The notes under the pieces: generated by a model | The model's input: only the letters and a program-made list of their open reading frames with translations | What the model was told of the DNA's origin: nothing | The model's database searches: none | Source: Talpa occidentalis | Lineage: Eukaryota; Chordata; Mammalia; Eulipotyphla; Talpidae | Assembly: GCF_014898055.3 (NCBI RefSeq) | Contig: NW_023602073.1 | Coordinates: forward strand, 80,642,678-80,706,677 | Length of the DNA stretch: 64,000 bases | Direction of reading: 5' to 3' | Made by a program: the position numbers and the translations under genes | In this document: positions 1 through 12,344 of the stretch, in pieces | Numbering within the stretch: the stretch's first letter is position 1 | How the letters are laid out: each line of letters opens with the position of its first letter

Positions 1-705
1 AGTGAAACCATTTGATATTTGTCTTTCTCTTTCTGACTTATTGAGCTTAGTTTAATCCCCACCAGCTCCATCCATGTTGCCACAAATGGCAAGAGTTCAT
101 CTTTTTAGCACCATAAAGTATTCCATTGTGCATATATTCCACAGCTCAATCCATTCATCTGTCCTTGGACATTTATGTTTCTTCCATAACTTGGCTATTA
201 TAAATACTGCTGTGATGACTATAGGAATGTTATATCCCTTCAAGTTAATGTTTTTGATTCTTCAAGTGAACTTAGGAATGGGATTGCTATATCATATGAT
301 AGACTTATTTTTAATATTTTGAAAAACCTCCATAATGTTTTCTAGATGGGTTAGATAATTCCACTTTCCAAAAAAGTGTATGATTGTTCCCTTTTCTCCA
401 CATCCTTGTCAATATTTGCTGTTTCTGATATTTTTAATACACTCTAATCTCAGAAGGGTGACATGGTATATCACTGTGATTTTGATTTGGATTTCCCTGA
501 TGTTTAGTGACGATGAATAATTTTTCGTATGCTTATTGGCTATTTGTAAATATCTCTTTGAAAAATGTCTATTTACCTTTTGTCCACTTTTTAATTGCTG
601 CTGCTGTTGTTGAATTGTATGAGTCATCTGTAGATCTTGGAAATTAGCCCTTTGTCAGATGCATGGTTGTGCAACTATTTTCTCCCATTACTGTGGTGTG
701 TTTAA
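1..705 (-). mobile_element. L1 LINE, ORF2 C-terminal/3' region, diverged, cut by window edge
   Basis: The plus strand reads as the complement of the mammalian L1 ORF2 C-terminal region: 'gctccatccatgttgc', 'tattccattgtgcatata', 'ggaatgggattgctat' and 'tttgatttggatttccctga' occur in the order expected for an antisense L1. Many substitutions and indels leave no ORF2 frame open, so this is an old copy. The 3' terminus lies at or beyond the left edge, so tail and TSD cannot be judged. Similarity fades near 705. Confidence 0.85.
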
Positions 706-1760
706 TTCAAATACAAGTAATAATTAAACATATAGGTGAAACTTCACTAAAATAGTGGTAACTATAATCACCTAAATGCAGACCAGAAACATGTCACAGA
801 GACAAAAGACAAATTTGAAAATACAGTCCTAATGATAAGAGAAGTTTCTTCAAACGAGTGCTCAGATGTGAGATTTTAATTTTTCATGAAGATCCAATGT
901 ACACTATAAATATATTCTCTGTTGACTGCAACAAATTTTTTTTTTTGTGGAATATACTCAGCGAGCCCTGTGTAATACATTTGTGTAGAAAGAGTGAGAT
1001 ATTGCAAGATACTGCATTTACATGGATTTATACTATAAAACAAAGATTATACTTTTAGGTCAGTGGCTTCTATCCCATTAAGTTGATGAGATAGAGTAAA
1101 GGAGGATGCAGCAGCTGAAATTTTGGAAGCACATATACAGAAGAGAGAAAAAGAGATTAAAACATGAGATATGATCTGAATGGACTTGTCAAGATTTCAC
1201 AGAATTGATCTGCTGGTCAGTCAGAGGTGGTAGTAGTAGTGTTATATTAAATTTAAGGTCTATTTGGAATTAGCAGTGGTCAAATCCACTGTTCTTTGAA
1301 ATAAATCTTAATTTTAATAATTACATTTAAGTGGGTTATCTTAGTTCTTAGAATTAATTTATTTTGAGAATTGCACCAACTTATACCAGCAGTATCTTGG
1401 GAGAGGTGGCACTCAGGCAAATGCCATTTTAAACGGAAAGTGCAGAATGGTTTTGGAAATACAAATTTTCAAACTATATAGTAAAATGTGTATTTAAATG
1501 TTTCAGGATTAAACTTCCAAAGCCATGTCTTAGAAAATGACAAGAAATAAACAATGAAGACAGAGGTCCTTGTCATTTAGCTCAATGATAATGTTTTTGT
1601 CTATGATGAGCAAGGTCTTAGTGATGGTGTCTCCTTTCATTATGTGCAACTAGTGCAGGGCCCTAAATACACTTCAGGGCCTGCCGAACTAGTCATCTAT
1701 CTGATTTCTGTCACTTCTCAATCAACACCAGGCTCCCTGAATTCTTTAACCTGTCATAGA

Positions 1761-1762
<2 letters not shown>
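706..1762. other. Single-copy AT-rich DNA, no gene seen
   Basis: No open frame beyond chance length, no recognisable repeat, no splice-flanked coding stretch and no CpG cluster. Confidence 0.6.

Positions 1763-1800
<38 letters not shown>
1763..1800. repeat. (TG)n microsatellite
   Basis: Nineteen uninterrupted GT units, long enough to be length-polymorphic. Confidence 0.95.
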
Positions 1801-1802
<2 letters not shown>

Positions 1803-2849
1803 AACACACATCTGACAAGTAAATTCAAAATATGAGGAGGCAATCTTGACATCTGTGTCTCTAGCAGCTGACACCAACCCCTGTTGCTGTTTGCTAGTTT
1901 TTATGCTTAACAGTCTGACAATTTTGCACAGGATGAACCTCCATATTTTTAATGACTACACACAACATATTTCTTTCATTCACTATTGATGTATATCAAT
2001 TTCAGATAGCAACTCACCGTATGAACTTGTGCTTTGGTGGTGTTTTATGCATTTATTTTGCCCTCCTTACTGGGAACTGTCTTTTTCATATCAGAACAGA
2101 GCATCTGTTTAGGAATTCTCCCCTTCTCTATATTCTGCAGATAGCCTACAACCAAGGTTCTAGTTTAGCAAATATCACTTCAATGGCAAAAAACTGTATT
2201 CTTTCCAGAACCTAATTTTGAAATTTGACAAGGATGATTGGTATGCAATGATAAAAACAGACAGAATTTAAGTCTAAAGAAAACCTGAAGTTAATACATA
2301 TATCTAGATTTTTTTTTTTTTTATAATGCTCTTGCCCTTTCTTTCTCTGGTAGTTTAGATGTTCTACTCTTTAATGCCTCAAGTAAATCAACCTGTCTTG
2401 ATCTCCCTCATTATATTTCTTAATGTAGCTGTATTCCCTCACCCCCGAGCCAGATATCACCCAGTGGGCAGCAATTATTTGATGGCAGATTTTATTTGGG
2501 AATTGTAGGTACATATTCAAATACTTCATGGTACTCAAGTTGCAGACTGGAATATTGCTTCTATTTATTTATTTCCACACTCAGGTTTCAAGAATAAATA
2601 CCAGGATATGGAAGTTTCTTGATTTCTATCTCATAACCTTTCATGGCCAGCAGATAAAATGGATATTACTCAAAGGATTAATCACAAAATCTAATATCAA
2701 CTTCTATATTGTTTCCGGCTTTCTAATATCCCACACTCAGGCACAGATTGTTTAAACTGGAATAATGATGAGTAATTGTATATAGCATTAGGCACATTTA
2801 AGGTTTTTTATGTATGCTTTATAAATTTAAAATTTTATCATTTATATCC
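1801..2849. other. Single-copy AT-rich DNA, no gene seen
   Basis: Contains a 12-13 bp T run near 2310 and nothing else that I can assign. Small open frames here have no protein-like composition or family resemblance. Confidence 0.55.
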
Positions 2850-3395
2850 CACTGTATGGATATTCTAACTTTTGTTTATCTTTTCATATGTTGATGGATA
2901 TGTGGTTCACTTTCACTGTGTGGCAAGCATGCAAAATGATGCTGTGAACATTCCTGCACAAGTTTTTGCATGTACATACATTAATAATTTTCTTTGTCTT
3001 ATACCTTAAAAGGAGATCTGTTGGGTCATATTTTAATTTTATGCTTAATGTTTTGATAAACTGTTAGACTGTTTTCTAAAGAGGGTACGCCAAAAATACA
3101 TAAAAGTTCCAAAATTATCCACTCTTTGAAAACTTGGTATTCTCTGTATTTTTGGTGATAGTCATCCTAAAGTGCATGCTGTATTATGTCATGATTTTGA
3201 TTTGCTTTTTCCTAATTATTAATGATGTTGAACAACTTTTCATATATGTTTCTGATATTTGCATATCCTCATTGGTGAATACATATTCAAGTTCTTTCCC
3301 AGTTTTTGACAAGGTTACTTCTCTTTTTTGTGTTTTTATGTGCTTTTATCCCATTTTTTTAGTAATTTGTCTTTTACTTCTTTAGAGTATCAGTT
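2850..3395 (-). mobile_element. Old L1 (L1M-type) ORF2 relic
   Basis: Antisense L1 landmarks are degraded but in order: 'ccactgtatgga', 'gctgtgaacattcctgcac', 'ggagatctgttgggtca', 'catgattttgatttgc', 'gttgaacaacttttcat', 'agttttgcc'-like text. Divergence is higher than in the copies at 32.4 and 49.5 kb. No tail or TSD found. Confidence 0.7.
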
Positions 3396-3899
3396 CAAGA
3401 TACAAATTCTATTATATAGCTCAAGAATATCAGTTGAAAATGCAACTATTCTATTTTATAGTTTATTTGAGAAGTACCTGGTACCTGGAGCCCTGGGATT
3501 CCCTATCACTTGGATCTAATGGACCACTTTCCCAGGGTGCATATTCTTAGGTGGGAACATATGACCCATATGTGCACCACTAGTTACAGTGGGTGGTGTC
3601 TGCAGAGAAGTAGGCAGTTTGAACATGTGGGAAGAATGTCCACATGCATCAGCAAGAATGGAGCAGATATTGGGAAAAGAGAGTGGCCAGCTATGGGCAA
3701 GAATCACTTTTCCCTTGCCTTCATGTCCCAGTAAGGAAATCACACAATTGCTTGATTTCTAAATTCAAGCTTATACTTTATCACAACTTGAAATACTTTT
3801 CAAGGTGGGAGGAAGGAACATGTTTTTAACGATATGTTCTTGTTGGTAACTTTTCATTTCCAAATGCCCAGATAGGTGGGCTTGCAGATGGAAAAGTTA
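3396..3899. other. Unassigned DNA between two L1 relics
   Basis: Slightly GC-richer than its surroundings (3480-3740), with overlapping small frames on both strands. I recognise no family. It could be an old repeat I cannot name. Confidence 0.4.
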
Positions 3900-4800
3900 T
3901 ATTCTGAATAGTATTCCATTGTGTATATATACCACATCTTGTTGATCTATTGATCTATTGATCTTTTTTGGGGCATTTAGGTTGTTTCCATATCTTAGCT
4001 ACTGTAAATAGGGCTGTAATAAGGATAGAAGTGTAGGTTTCCTTTTAAGTTAGTGTTTTTATGTTCTTTGGGTAGATTCCTAGGACTGGAATTGCTGGAT
4101 GGTATTGTAGATCCATTTTTACTGTTTTGAGGAAACTCCACACAGTTTTCCATAGCTGCTGGACCAGTTTACATTCTCACCAGCAGTGTAAAAATGTTGC
4201 CTTTTCAACACATCTTTACCACATTAGTCGTTTCTAATTATTATTTTTTTTAATATGGGCCATTCTCACAGTTGTGAGGTGGCATTTCACTGTGCGTCTG
4301 ACTTGCATTGATGACAATAAGTATGTTGAACATTCCTTAATTTGCCTGCTAGCCTTCTTTTTTAATTTTTATTTATACAAGAACTGGGATACAGGCCAGA
4401 GGCATGGGAGGGTAAGAGGATTCACCAGAGACAGAGTGGGGAACAGAACAGGCAGACTGACCAAAGACACTGCTGAGGGGAACAGTGGGCAAGGCAGGAG
4501 AGGTCTGCTGTGCCATATGGGTATTTCCCTGGCCAGCCGGGAATCAAACCCGTGCTGCAGAGGTTACAGACAGCTTCACAGTGCTGTGCTCAACCCGCTG
4601 TGCCACCGGGGAGGCCCTGGCCTTTGTTTTTTAATTGAAGAGTTGTAAGTGTTCTCTATGTAGTCCAGATACAATAGTGTTATCAGATGTATGATTTGAG
4701 AATATTTTCTCCCATTTGTTTTTTCACTTAGTCAGCAGGGTACTTAGTGTAAAAACTTTGTTAAATTTCATGAAGCTCAAACATAAATTTTAAAATTCCC
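3900..4800 (-). mobile_element. L1 ORF2/3' relic interrupted by a SINE
   Basis: Antisense L1 text runs from 'agtattccattgtgtatata' through 'cctaggactggaattgctgg' and 'ctggaccagtttacattctc' to 'gttgaacattccttaatttg'. It resumes after the SINE with 'gagttgtaagtgttctctat' and 'tatcagatgtatgatttg'. Both halves belong to one copy split by the SINE at 4353-4616, which dates this L1 as older than that SINE. A triplicated 'ttgatctat' occurs near 3940-3962. Confidence 0.8.
4353..4616 (-). mobile_element. tRNA-derived SINE (older subfamily), nested in L1
   Basis: Read on the minus strand it starts GGGCCTCCCCGG, has a B-box-like GTTTGATTCCC, the 'ggccagggaa' segment typical of the older copies here, the CCCTCAGCAGTG core and an A-rich ATAAAT tail. 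It lies inside an L1 ORF2 relic. I found no clean TSD; the flanks share only a short 'gcctt'-like string. Confidence 0.88.
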
Positions 4801-5190
4801 TGACTGTTTTTCTGTCATCTCCATTTTGCTACAGGGTTCATCTGCAAAATAAATTATTTTGGATATTGTAATTTTCAGCTCCATAGCTACCAAACTTTTC
4901 ACAATTTTTTCCCTTTACTGAGAATGCTTATCTTTTCCATCATTTCAAGTATATTACATAATATAATTTAGTTATAATAGCTGTTTTGAACAATTTTTTT
5001 CTGATAATTCAAATACCTGAATCATCCTGGGCCAGCTTCTGGTGATCATATTTGCTTTTGATAACTTATCTCTCTAGTTTCTTTTATGGTGAGTAATTTT
5101 TTATCATGTCTTGGGATATCTTGAATATCATGTTTGAATGGTTTAGTATCAATCAATTCAATTAGTTTTTCAGTTCATTGTCTAACTTCC
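4801..5190. mobile_element. Possible ancient L1M 3'-region relic
   Basis: The stretch around 5000-5130 ('ctgataattcaaatacctg', 'atcatcctgggcc', 'gtgagtaattttttatcatg', 'ttgggatatcttgaatatca') resembles a phrase common in 3' ends of ancient mammalian L1M families. This is recall of the family, not an alignment. Orientation is not assigned. Confidence 0.4.
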
Positions 5191-7618
5191 CTGGGTGAGT
5201 TCTATCTCAGCCTAATTTTTGAAATTATTGCCATGTTCTCTTTTGTTTGTTCTGGACACATTCATTCAGTTGTTAGTCTAAAAAATGGACTAAGTTTTAA
5301 GTATCAACTTTATTATAAAATCTGTTTGAATTAGTTCCTTATGCTTGCCACTCACATGTGAATCCAGTACTTGAACCAGTTCAAATATCTTTAAATCACC
5401 TATTTCATATATATTAAAATTAATTAGCTTGAGCATAAGTCTGAATAAAAGCAATGAATTATAGATTAAAGTCTCCAATTATTTGGAAGTCTACATTCTC
5501 AAGTCTCACACTTTATTTAATAATAGCAATTTGTCTAATCTTGAAAATTATGAAACAAAATAATATTGCCATGTTAGAAACAAAACTGTTTTATTATTTA
5601 ATAACATTTTTGTAGGACTTGATTGTTTACAATTTCCCCAATATATAATTATTTTAAAAAAATAATTAAGCACAGACCTATCCTTCTTCTTAGAGGGATA
5701 TGAAATCCTCTGTGATAAAACCAAGTCAAAATTATAGTTTTATGCCACACACTTTTCTTGCCATTATAGTTTATTATTCTCTTGTCTTAATTATTTGTTA
5801 CCTCATTTCTTATTGAATGCAAAGATACTTCATTATACATTTTATTGAATCTGAATGTTTCAGACATATTACAAATGCTAGCTTCACTTCCTACAATAAT
5901 TAATCATATTTGTACAAATGATTATATGCCATTTGACTGTCTATGAGATAGGTTTTCCATATATATAGGGAAATTCATTTTCTAATTGATATTTCAACAT
6001 GACATCTGTAAAACATGCATTGTAAATGCTCATTTGAACTGATATTCTACAAACATGTTTATAATTTTAAGAATTATGATAGGTAAAGCATCTGTTAGCT
6101 GTTTATAGATTACTCTTAATCATTGTCTGCGTTAAAAAATATGTACTTTTTGAAAACAAATAATATGCCAGTAGCTAATAATGTCACCCAAAGTAAAAAA
6201 AGCAGCAAGCAACTTTATAATCACCAAAAAAAGAAGATCAATTTTCTCTTTCTATTGAAATTGCCTTTTCCCAGGTGGTCAATTGCACTTGTCATCTGTT
6301 ATTTTGGAAAATGTACAGAATTTAATAGATGAGGTATATCAAACTAACTACATTAGGAATGTACCAGCTGTCAATATGGCTTCAACCCAACATCATCTTT
6401 TGGGAAAAGTGAATTCCAAAATGCAGACAGTATACTATTAGACTGATAGAATGATTATAAGTTCCACCATCTGTTGCACATTTTACAATTAATTGTGATT
6501 TGTTTTCTCTAAAAATGCACATTTTCTGTTATACAAGAAACAAGGTATTATGGAACATTTATTATCTGGTAGTGAAATACCAGAACTACCAATTAAATAA
6601 TGCCATGTATTTGCACAATGATTATCCCTAAAAATAATTGTAGGTATTTGTTGAAAAATAGTAATTCCATGCAAATTAATTTAAAGTTTATGTGGATTTA
6701 AATTATCTTATTTTTCTTTTCAAGTATTACTATGGTACAGATTAAAAATTTAATAAAAGTAGACTTCTATTACCTTGAATAACTAAAATCTAAACTATCT
6801 GCAGACGAATATGAATGTGCTCTTCAGTTATAAAAACATCCTGACTACTTTGGTCAGTTGTAAACATACATATAATAAGTAAAGTTCTAGGAACCAGGTA
6901 AATGGAAGCACAAATATAATTAGATCTAGATCCTTGCAGTTTCAAGGAATATTGTTTCCTAGCTGTAATTAGCATACATGACACAAAACAGAAAGAAGTC
7001 TCTTGTGCTCATAATTACCAGCTTACTATTCTTTGATATCATATTTGGAAAAGTCAATCATTCGCCATTGGAAAGATGCCCAGATTTGTGGGCATCATTG
7101 AAACAAAATGCATCATAGGAACAATTATTTTAGGTAAATTTTATTAATTTAAGGTAACATTCTTTGTACATTTATAAAAATACCCATTTTTTGTTCTGAA
7201 TAATGTAAAGAGAAAATAATTATAAAAAATTGAAGTATGAAACATCTAAAGATGAGTATGCCCAAAATTATTCATTGGTTCAAATCCATACAGATTTTAG
7301 GGGACACTGAGTTTTAGAGGAATCTTATCAGGTGTCATTTTCCAGTATAGAATATATTCTATTAAATATTCTTGTAGAAAACTAGGATTCATATTACCTA
7401 GATTCTGCTCCTAAAGTGTTTATCCTCTACATAGGGAGAGAAGAAAGCTCAAATGAAATCTTATTATTAAGTTATTAGAAATACATAAATAGTATAAACA
7501 ATGATTTGAGAAATAAGAGAGCACAATATGAAGATAAATCTTGATAATCATGACAGATCAAGAAGAAACAACTTGAATAAGACATTGAATGATAAGTAAG
7601 TTTCAGAATAAGTGGAAG
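5191..7618. other. Single-copy AT-rich DNA, no gene seen
   Basis: About 2.4 kb without a recognisable repeat, gene or simple-sequence tract, the largest clean block in the left third. Conserved non-coding elements could sit here (for example 6120-6330) but cannot be told apart without cross-species alignment. Confidence 0.55.
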
Positions 7619-7631
7619 AAGTATTTAGATT

Positions 7632-7900
7632 GGGCCTCTCCTGGTGGCGCAGCAGTTGAGCTCTGGGCTGCAAGGCTGCCCTCAGCCTCTGCAGCGCTGG
7701 TTCGATCCCCAGCCACTGGCGAGGGTCCCACATGGCGTGACAAACCTCTCATGCCGCACCTACTGCTCCCCTCAGCAGTGTATTTCTTTGTCAGTCTGCC
7801 TATTCTGTTCCCCACTCTGGCTCTGGTGAATTCTCTTACCCTCCCGCTCTTCTGACTGTACCCATTGCTTGTATACATAAATGAATAAATCTTAAAAAAA
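7632..7900 (+). mobile_element. tRNA-derived SINE, full length, 13-bp TSD
   Basis: Starts GGGCCTCTCCTGGTGGCGCAG (A-box region about 7640-7655); the B box GGTTCGATCCC lies at 7699-7709. The body has 'ggcgagggtcccacatgg' and 'ctcccctcagcagtg'. The 3' end has AATAAAT and a CTTAAAA tail. An exact 13-bp TSD, 'aagtatttagatt', lies at 7619-7631 and 7901-7913, which fixes both ends. Confidence 0.96.
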
Positions 7901-7913
7901 AAGTATTTAGATT

Positions 7914-8251
7914 TTATAGACCCACTGAAGAGCAACTCAGTTCCAGGTACTTGACTAAATACTTTATATTTTTCAACTAATTAATTTGTATAAAGATCTC
8001 AAGAGGTAGGAGTTATATCATTTTACAAATAAATAAATTTAATGAGTTTAAGTTTATCTTTATCATGGTTAGTTTTTGAAGTGTTTGTCTTACATTTTGG
8101 AGGTATTATAGATTAAATGAAGTCACTTATATAAAACCAACCTGTGAATTAAGAGTATTATTTTGAAAAGTCTGGTAATCCTGAACATAATCTGTTTTGG
8201 AACTGTGACATTACCTGAGACTCCCCTACATGCAAAATCATAAATAATTTT
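7914..8251. other. Spacer between two SINEs, no gene seen
   Basis: AT-rich, with no recognisable element. Confidence 0.5.
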
Positions 8252-8260
8252 TCCGTAGAT

Positions 8261-8527
8261 TTTTTTTTTAAGATTTATTTTATTTATACATCAGCCAGGG
8301 TACAGGCCAGATGCGCATGAGGGTGAGAGGACTCTCTAGAGACAGAGTGGGGAACAGAACAGGCAGACTGACAAAATACACTGCTGAGGGAAGCAGTAGG
8401 CGAGACAGGAGAGGTCTGCTTGCTGTGTGGGATGCACCGAGGCCGGCAGGGATAGAATGGGCACTGCAGAGGCTGTGGACAACTTCACAGCGCTACGCTC
8501 AACCGCCTGTGCCACCAGGGAGGCATC
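8261..8527 (-). mobile_element. tRNA-derived SINE, full length
   Basis: The tail is at the left (T run, 'aagatttattttatttata') and the tRNA-like head at the right, ending 'ccaccagggaggc'. A diverged TSD 'tccgtagat'/'tccatagat' lies at 8252-8260 and 8528-8536. The B-box region is mutated ('gggatagaat'). Confidence 0.93.
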
Positions 8528-8789
8528 TCCATAGATATTTGCAGAAGATTTGGAAGTCTCATATCAGAAACAATAGACAATTTATTATTCACAGCAATAG
8601 CTACTGTCAGAGCAACAACTATGTTCCTTGAGCCCCAATACTCATAGGATTATGTTATAAGTATCTTGCAACCTATGTATACAGTAGAAGTGTTACAGGA
8701 CTGGAATTCTGAAATTTTGAAGCATTGATTTTATATATGCAATGAAAAAATTGTATTCCTATAGACTACAGCAGAAATGTATACTCATG

Positions 8790-8950
8790 CCAACTTTCTG
8801 GAAGTTAATTTGTCAAATCAATACATATTTAATGTCTCACACATGTTCATACCCTGTAAGAACTCCTTCTCAGGAATTTATACTCAAGAAATCTCAATCA
8901 GATCTTAATCAGAAATCATGTGGAGCAAAGCAAAGATTGTTGTCTCATCT
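8790..8950 (+). mobile_element. Ancient L1M ORF2-end relic
   Basis: 'aactttctggaagttaattt', 'caaatcaatacatatttaat' and 'ctcaggaatttatactcaag' match the order of the region near the end of ORF2 in old L1M families. The 102-codon frame over it (8742-9050) does not follow the L1 frame and is not a gene. Confidence 0.5.
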
Positions 8951-9362
8951 ATCCTGTTTCTGGATCATCAGCTTTACGAATTTATCAAATAATATGTTAA
9001 AGTTATGCAGAGAGAAGTGGTTGGTACTGATTATGGTTGGCATTGACTAGATGAATAACTAAATCTGAATTCTAAAGACCTAGCCAAAGGTTTTACTGAG
9101 CTTGGTCACTTTCAAGAAGTAAAGACAGGATACAGACAAGTTCCAAGTACATGTTACATATGAGGGTTTGGTGAGTGTAGGAATGGGAGGAGCGAAGGAG
9201 GAAATAAAAAGAGAAAAGCTTTGACGAATCCATCTGTTTGATGGAATCAGAGAGGCAAACAAATGGAAAAAATCTGGATCAGTCTCTAAAACAAAGTGAG
9301 ATCTATTTTATGCTATATGTTTATATTCCTTGTAGTTATAAAGTAGATGTGCTATATCTAGA

Positions 9363-9392
9363 TTCTCTCTCTTTCTCTCTCTTTCTCTCTCT
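9363..9392. repeat. CT-rich simple repeat
   Basis: (TC)n with interspersed CTTT. Confidence 0.9.
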
Positions 9393-10325
9393 ATCGATTG
9401 TCAATCCACATAATATGTGGATTCCACATTTGCCAGTTACTTGTTTAAATTTATTTTTTAATGTCACAATTAATATTCATGCACTTTCCTAGTATTCAGA
9501 CATGTGCTGAGTAGCAAAAAATTTGAATTTCCACCTGCCCTCCCAGTTCAAGTTAACTAAGGTGATGCTCTATGTTCTTGTTTCAACTCTCATACCATAA
9601 AAATGTATCAATTTCCCTGTATAGTTAATGTCACATTTTCTCACTTTTTACTGGTAATTTTGTTGATGAAAATGTCTCCAAGTAAATTGCTGAAGTGCTG
9701 TATATTGTTCCTAATCTAAGAAGGTGCTAATGCATTTTACTGAGAAATAATGTATATTAGATACTCTTTCTTCAGACATGAGTTATGTGCTACTGATTGT
9801 GAGTTCAGCACTATGGATCAGTAAAATAAGGTGTCTCTGAACATAAGCACAAACAATACAAGGTTATGAATTGATCAATTGATAAAAAATATTGTGACCT
9901 GTGGCTCATAGGAAGCAATGTTTAATAGCAGTAGGTTATCATTCATTAATTATGTGTTAATGGTGATATAATAAAATATAACTATCATAATTAACAAAAT
10001 AAAACATGTTTATAATATGTGAATGCTGTGTCTGTGTCTTCTCTCTTTGTATGTGTCTACATAGTTAGCCATCTAGATAGATAGCTAGTCCCATAATGAT
10101 ATATTTATATAAATATATAACAATTATTTCATATATTAACATATTAAAATAAATATTAGGTGGCCAGATTTTATGTGATTTAATTTTTTATATATTTCAA
10201 TAGCTCTTTTTAGTGTTTTACGATCACTGTTTCTTTTACACATCCAAATAAATAAATATTATTTAACAATTTTAACATTAACATTTAAAATTGATTGCTG
10301 AATGTGTTTAAAATTATAATCTGTC
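9393..10325. other. Single-copy AT-rich DNA, no gene seen
   Basis: Very AT-rich from 9930 to 10260, with short GATA-like and ATAT stretches around 10070-10150. No gene or clear repeat. Confidence 0.5.
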
Positions 10326-10602
10326 GGGCCTCCCCGGTGGCGCAGTGATTTAGCACTGGGCTGCGAAGCTGCCTGCAGCCTCTGCAGCGCCTGTTCGATT
10401 CCCGGCCGCCGGCGAGGGTCCCACATGGCGCACAGACCTCTCCTGCCGCGCCCGCTGCTCCCCTCAGTCTCCTCAGCAGTGTACTTCGTCGGTCTGCCTG
10501 TTCTGCTCCCAGCTCTGGCTCTGGTGAATTCTCTCACCCTCCTGCACTTCTGGCTGTACCCAGTGCTTGTATAAATAAATGGATAAATCTTTAAAAAAAA
10601 AT
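10326..10602 (+). mobile_element. tRNA-derived SINE, CpG-rich copy with a short internal duplication
   Basis: Starts GGGCCTCCCCGGTGGCGCAG. The B box is GGTTCGAT-like, slightly mutated, near 10391. The body retains many CpGs ('ggccgccggcgaggg'), which suggests a fairly recent insertion. The usual 'cccctcagcag' is expanded to 'cccctcagtctcctcagcag'. The tail is 'ataaataaatggataaatct' plus A run. No convincing TSD was seen. Confidence 0.94.
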
Positions 10603-10742
10603 AAAGAAACCCTCAAGTTTCAAAGGGGAAAGGATGAAAAATTACAGAAACAGTTGGTAAATTATTTTAAAAAAATTATAACCTGTTACTAGTTAGTCAA
10701 GTTCTTAAAAATTTTAGGATCTTTTGACAAAATATCTACTAC

Positions 10743-10952
10743 TTAGATCCCTGACCAGGGAGCTAACTCACATGACACAGCAGATCTCTCCTGCCTCTCT
10801 GGCTGCTTCCCCCCAGCAGTGTATTTCAGTCAGTCTGCCTATTCTGCTCTCCACTCTATCTCTGGTGAATCCTCTCACCCCCTGCACCTCTGGCCTGTAC
10901 CCCAGTTCTTGTATGCATAAATAAATAAATCTTCAAAAATAATAAATATAAT
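10743..10952 (+). mobile_element. tRNA-derived SINE, 5'-truncated, older subfamily
   Basis: Begins within the B-box region ('gatccctgaccagggagct') and runs through 'ccccagcagtgtatttcagt', 'ggcctgtaccccagttctt' and an ATAAATAAAT tail. The tRNA-like head is missing, as expected for incomplete reverse transcription. 'agggagctaactcacatgac' marks the older subfamily also seen at 16832. Confidence 0.9.
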
Positions 10953-11638
10953 GTGAACATGTTTCCATATTTAGTACAATATGATCTAAAATGGTATCCA
11001 AAATATATTATGTAATACTTTATATGTTAAATAATGTTATTAACATTAACAGTAGTTACTTTTATACACTGAGAACTTGATTTCTTTCTTGTATATATTT
11101 TAAGATTTTTTTTTTATTTTAACTAATAGTGTTTCTTCCATAATAAAAAATGGACTATCTTCTTAATGTTACAGTGATCATCATATTTATTAGTTTTAAA
11201 ATATGATGCACTAAGTGTATGATAACTCTAAAATAATGGTTTCTGCATTTTTAATAATTAAAAATGAAACTACTTAATCTGCAAATTTAGCTAATTTGTG
11301 GTTCTACTAAACCTAACAGGTAATTTTAAAGTGAAGTAACATTGTGAAATGTACACAGTATGAAAAGATGTGATCATACTTTCATATTGACTGTGTAAAA
11401 TTGTGTTGTTTGCAATGAAATGTAACATAGTTTCATAAATATGAATTTCTGTGACTGACCATTATATTCTTCCAAGCTTTTGCAAATGTAAATTTAGAGA
11501 CAGAATTATAGAATTATGGTGTCTTTTGTATAAGACATAATTTTTTCATGAAATTCTACTTAATAGAAGTCAGGTTTAAGTCAGAATGTTCACCAGGAGT
11601 TAAGGTAACCAAGAATTGTTGCTTAGAAGAAATGGGAA
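10953..11638. other. Single-copy AT-rich DNA, no gene seen
   Basis: No recognisable element. Confidence 0.5.
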
Positions 11639-11654
11639 TGAAGGCATTGCTTTT

Positions 11655-11940
11655 TTTCTTTTTTTAAAGAGTTTTTAAATTTATTTATACAAGAACTGGG
11701 GTACAGGTCAGAGGCACAGGAGGGTGAGAGAATTCACCAGAGACTGAGCGGGGAGCAGAATAGGCAGAAGGACCGAAGACACTGCTGAGAGGAGCAGTGG
11801 GCAAGGCAGGAGAGGTCTGCCACGCCATGTGGGTTTCTCCCTCACCGGCCAGGAATGGAACCCATGCTGCAGAGACTGGGGACAGCTGCAGAAAGCTTCA
11901 CAGCGCTGCACTCAATCCGCTGCACCACTGGGGATGCTCC
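11655..11940 (-). mobile_element. tRNA-derived SINE with exact 16-bp TSD
   Basis: An exact TSD 'tgaaggcattgctttt' lies at 11639-11654 and 11941-11956. The head (right) ends 'ccaccactggggatgctcc', a mutated form of the usual start. The head contains an extra 'gacagctgcagaa' segment, a short internal duplication. The B box is degraded ('aggaatggaacc'). Confidence 0.95.
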
Positions 11941-11956
11941 TGAAGGCATTGCTTTT

Positions 11957-12344
11957 AGCAAAGAATTGCTAAAAAAGGACTAGCGCTTTCAAGCCCTAAG
12001 AGTCAATCTTCAATTCTTCTTTGAAGCTAGAAAGTGGGAAAGAAACTACATTAGAAGTTACTTAGATATAGGGGAAGTTTATACTCAGAGAAAACGGAAA
12101 TAACATTGCACTGAGTTTGTGGCTATATCACAAGTTTATCCAAAATAAGCAATTTAGGAATATGATTAGTTGTTTTCTCCCTTTGACCCCTTTATCTATA
12201 CATGGAAAGTACATTTTACAAAAATACTGCTTTCTAAATTAGTAAAATTGACTTAGAACTTTTCATGAAACAACTGCCTAAATCTAAATATTTTTAAATT
12301 ACTATACCCAAGAATGTAAACAGCTTTCTTTCTTTCACTCCTTG
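11957..12344. other. Single-copy DNA, no gene seen
   Basis: Nothing recognisable. Confidence 0.5.

Noticed and set aside
7640..7710. tRNA gene, because of A-box and B-box motifs
   Set aside because: These boxes belong to the tRNA-like head of a SINE. The sequence continues into the SINE body and tail and does not fold as a full tRNA with an acceptor end.
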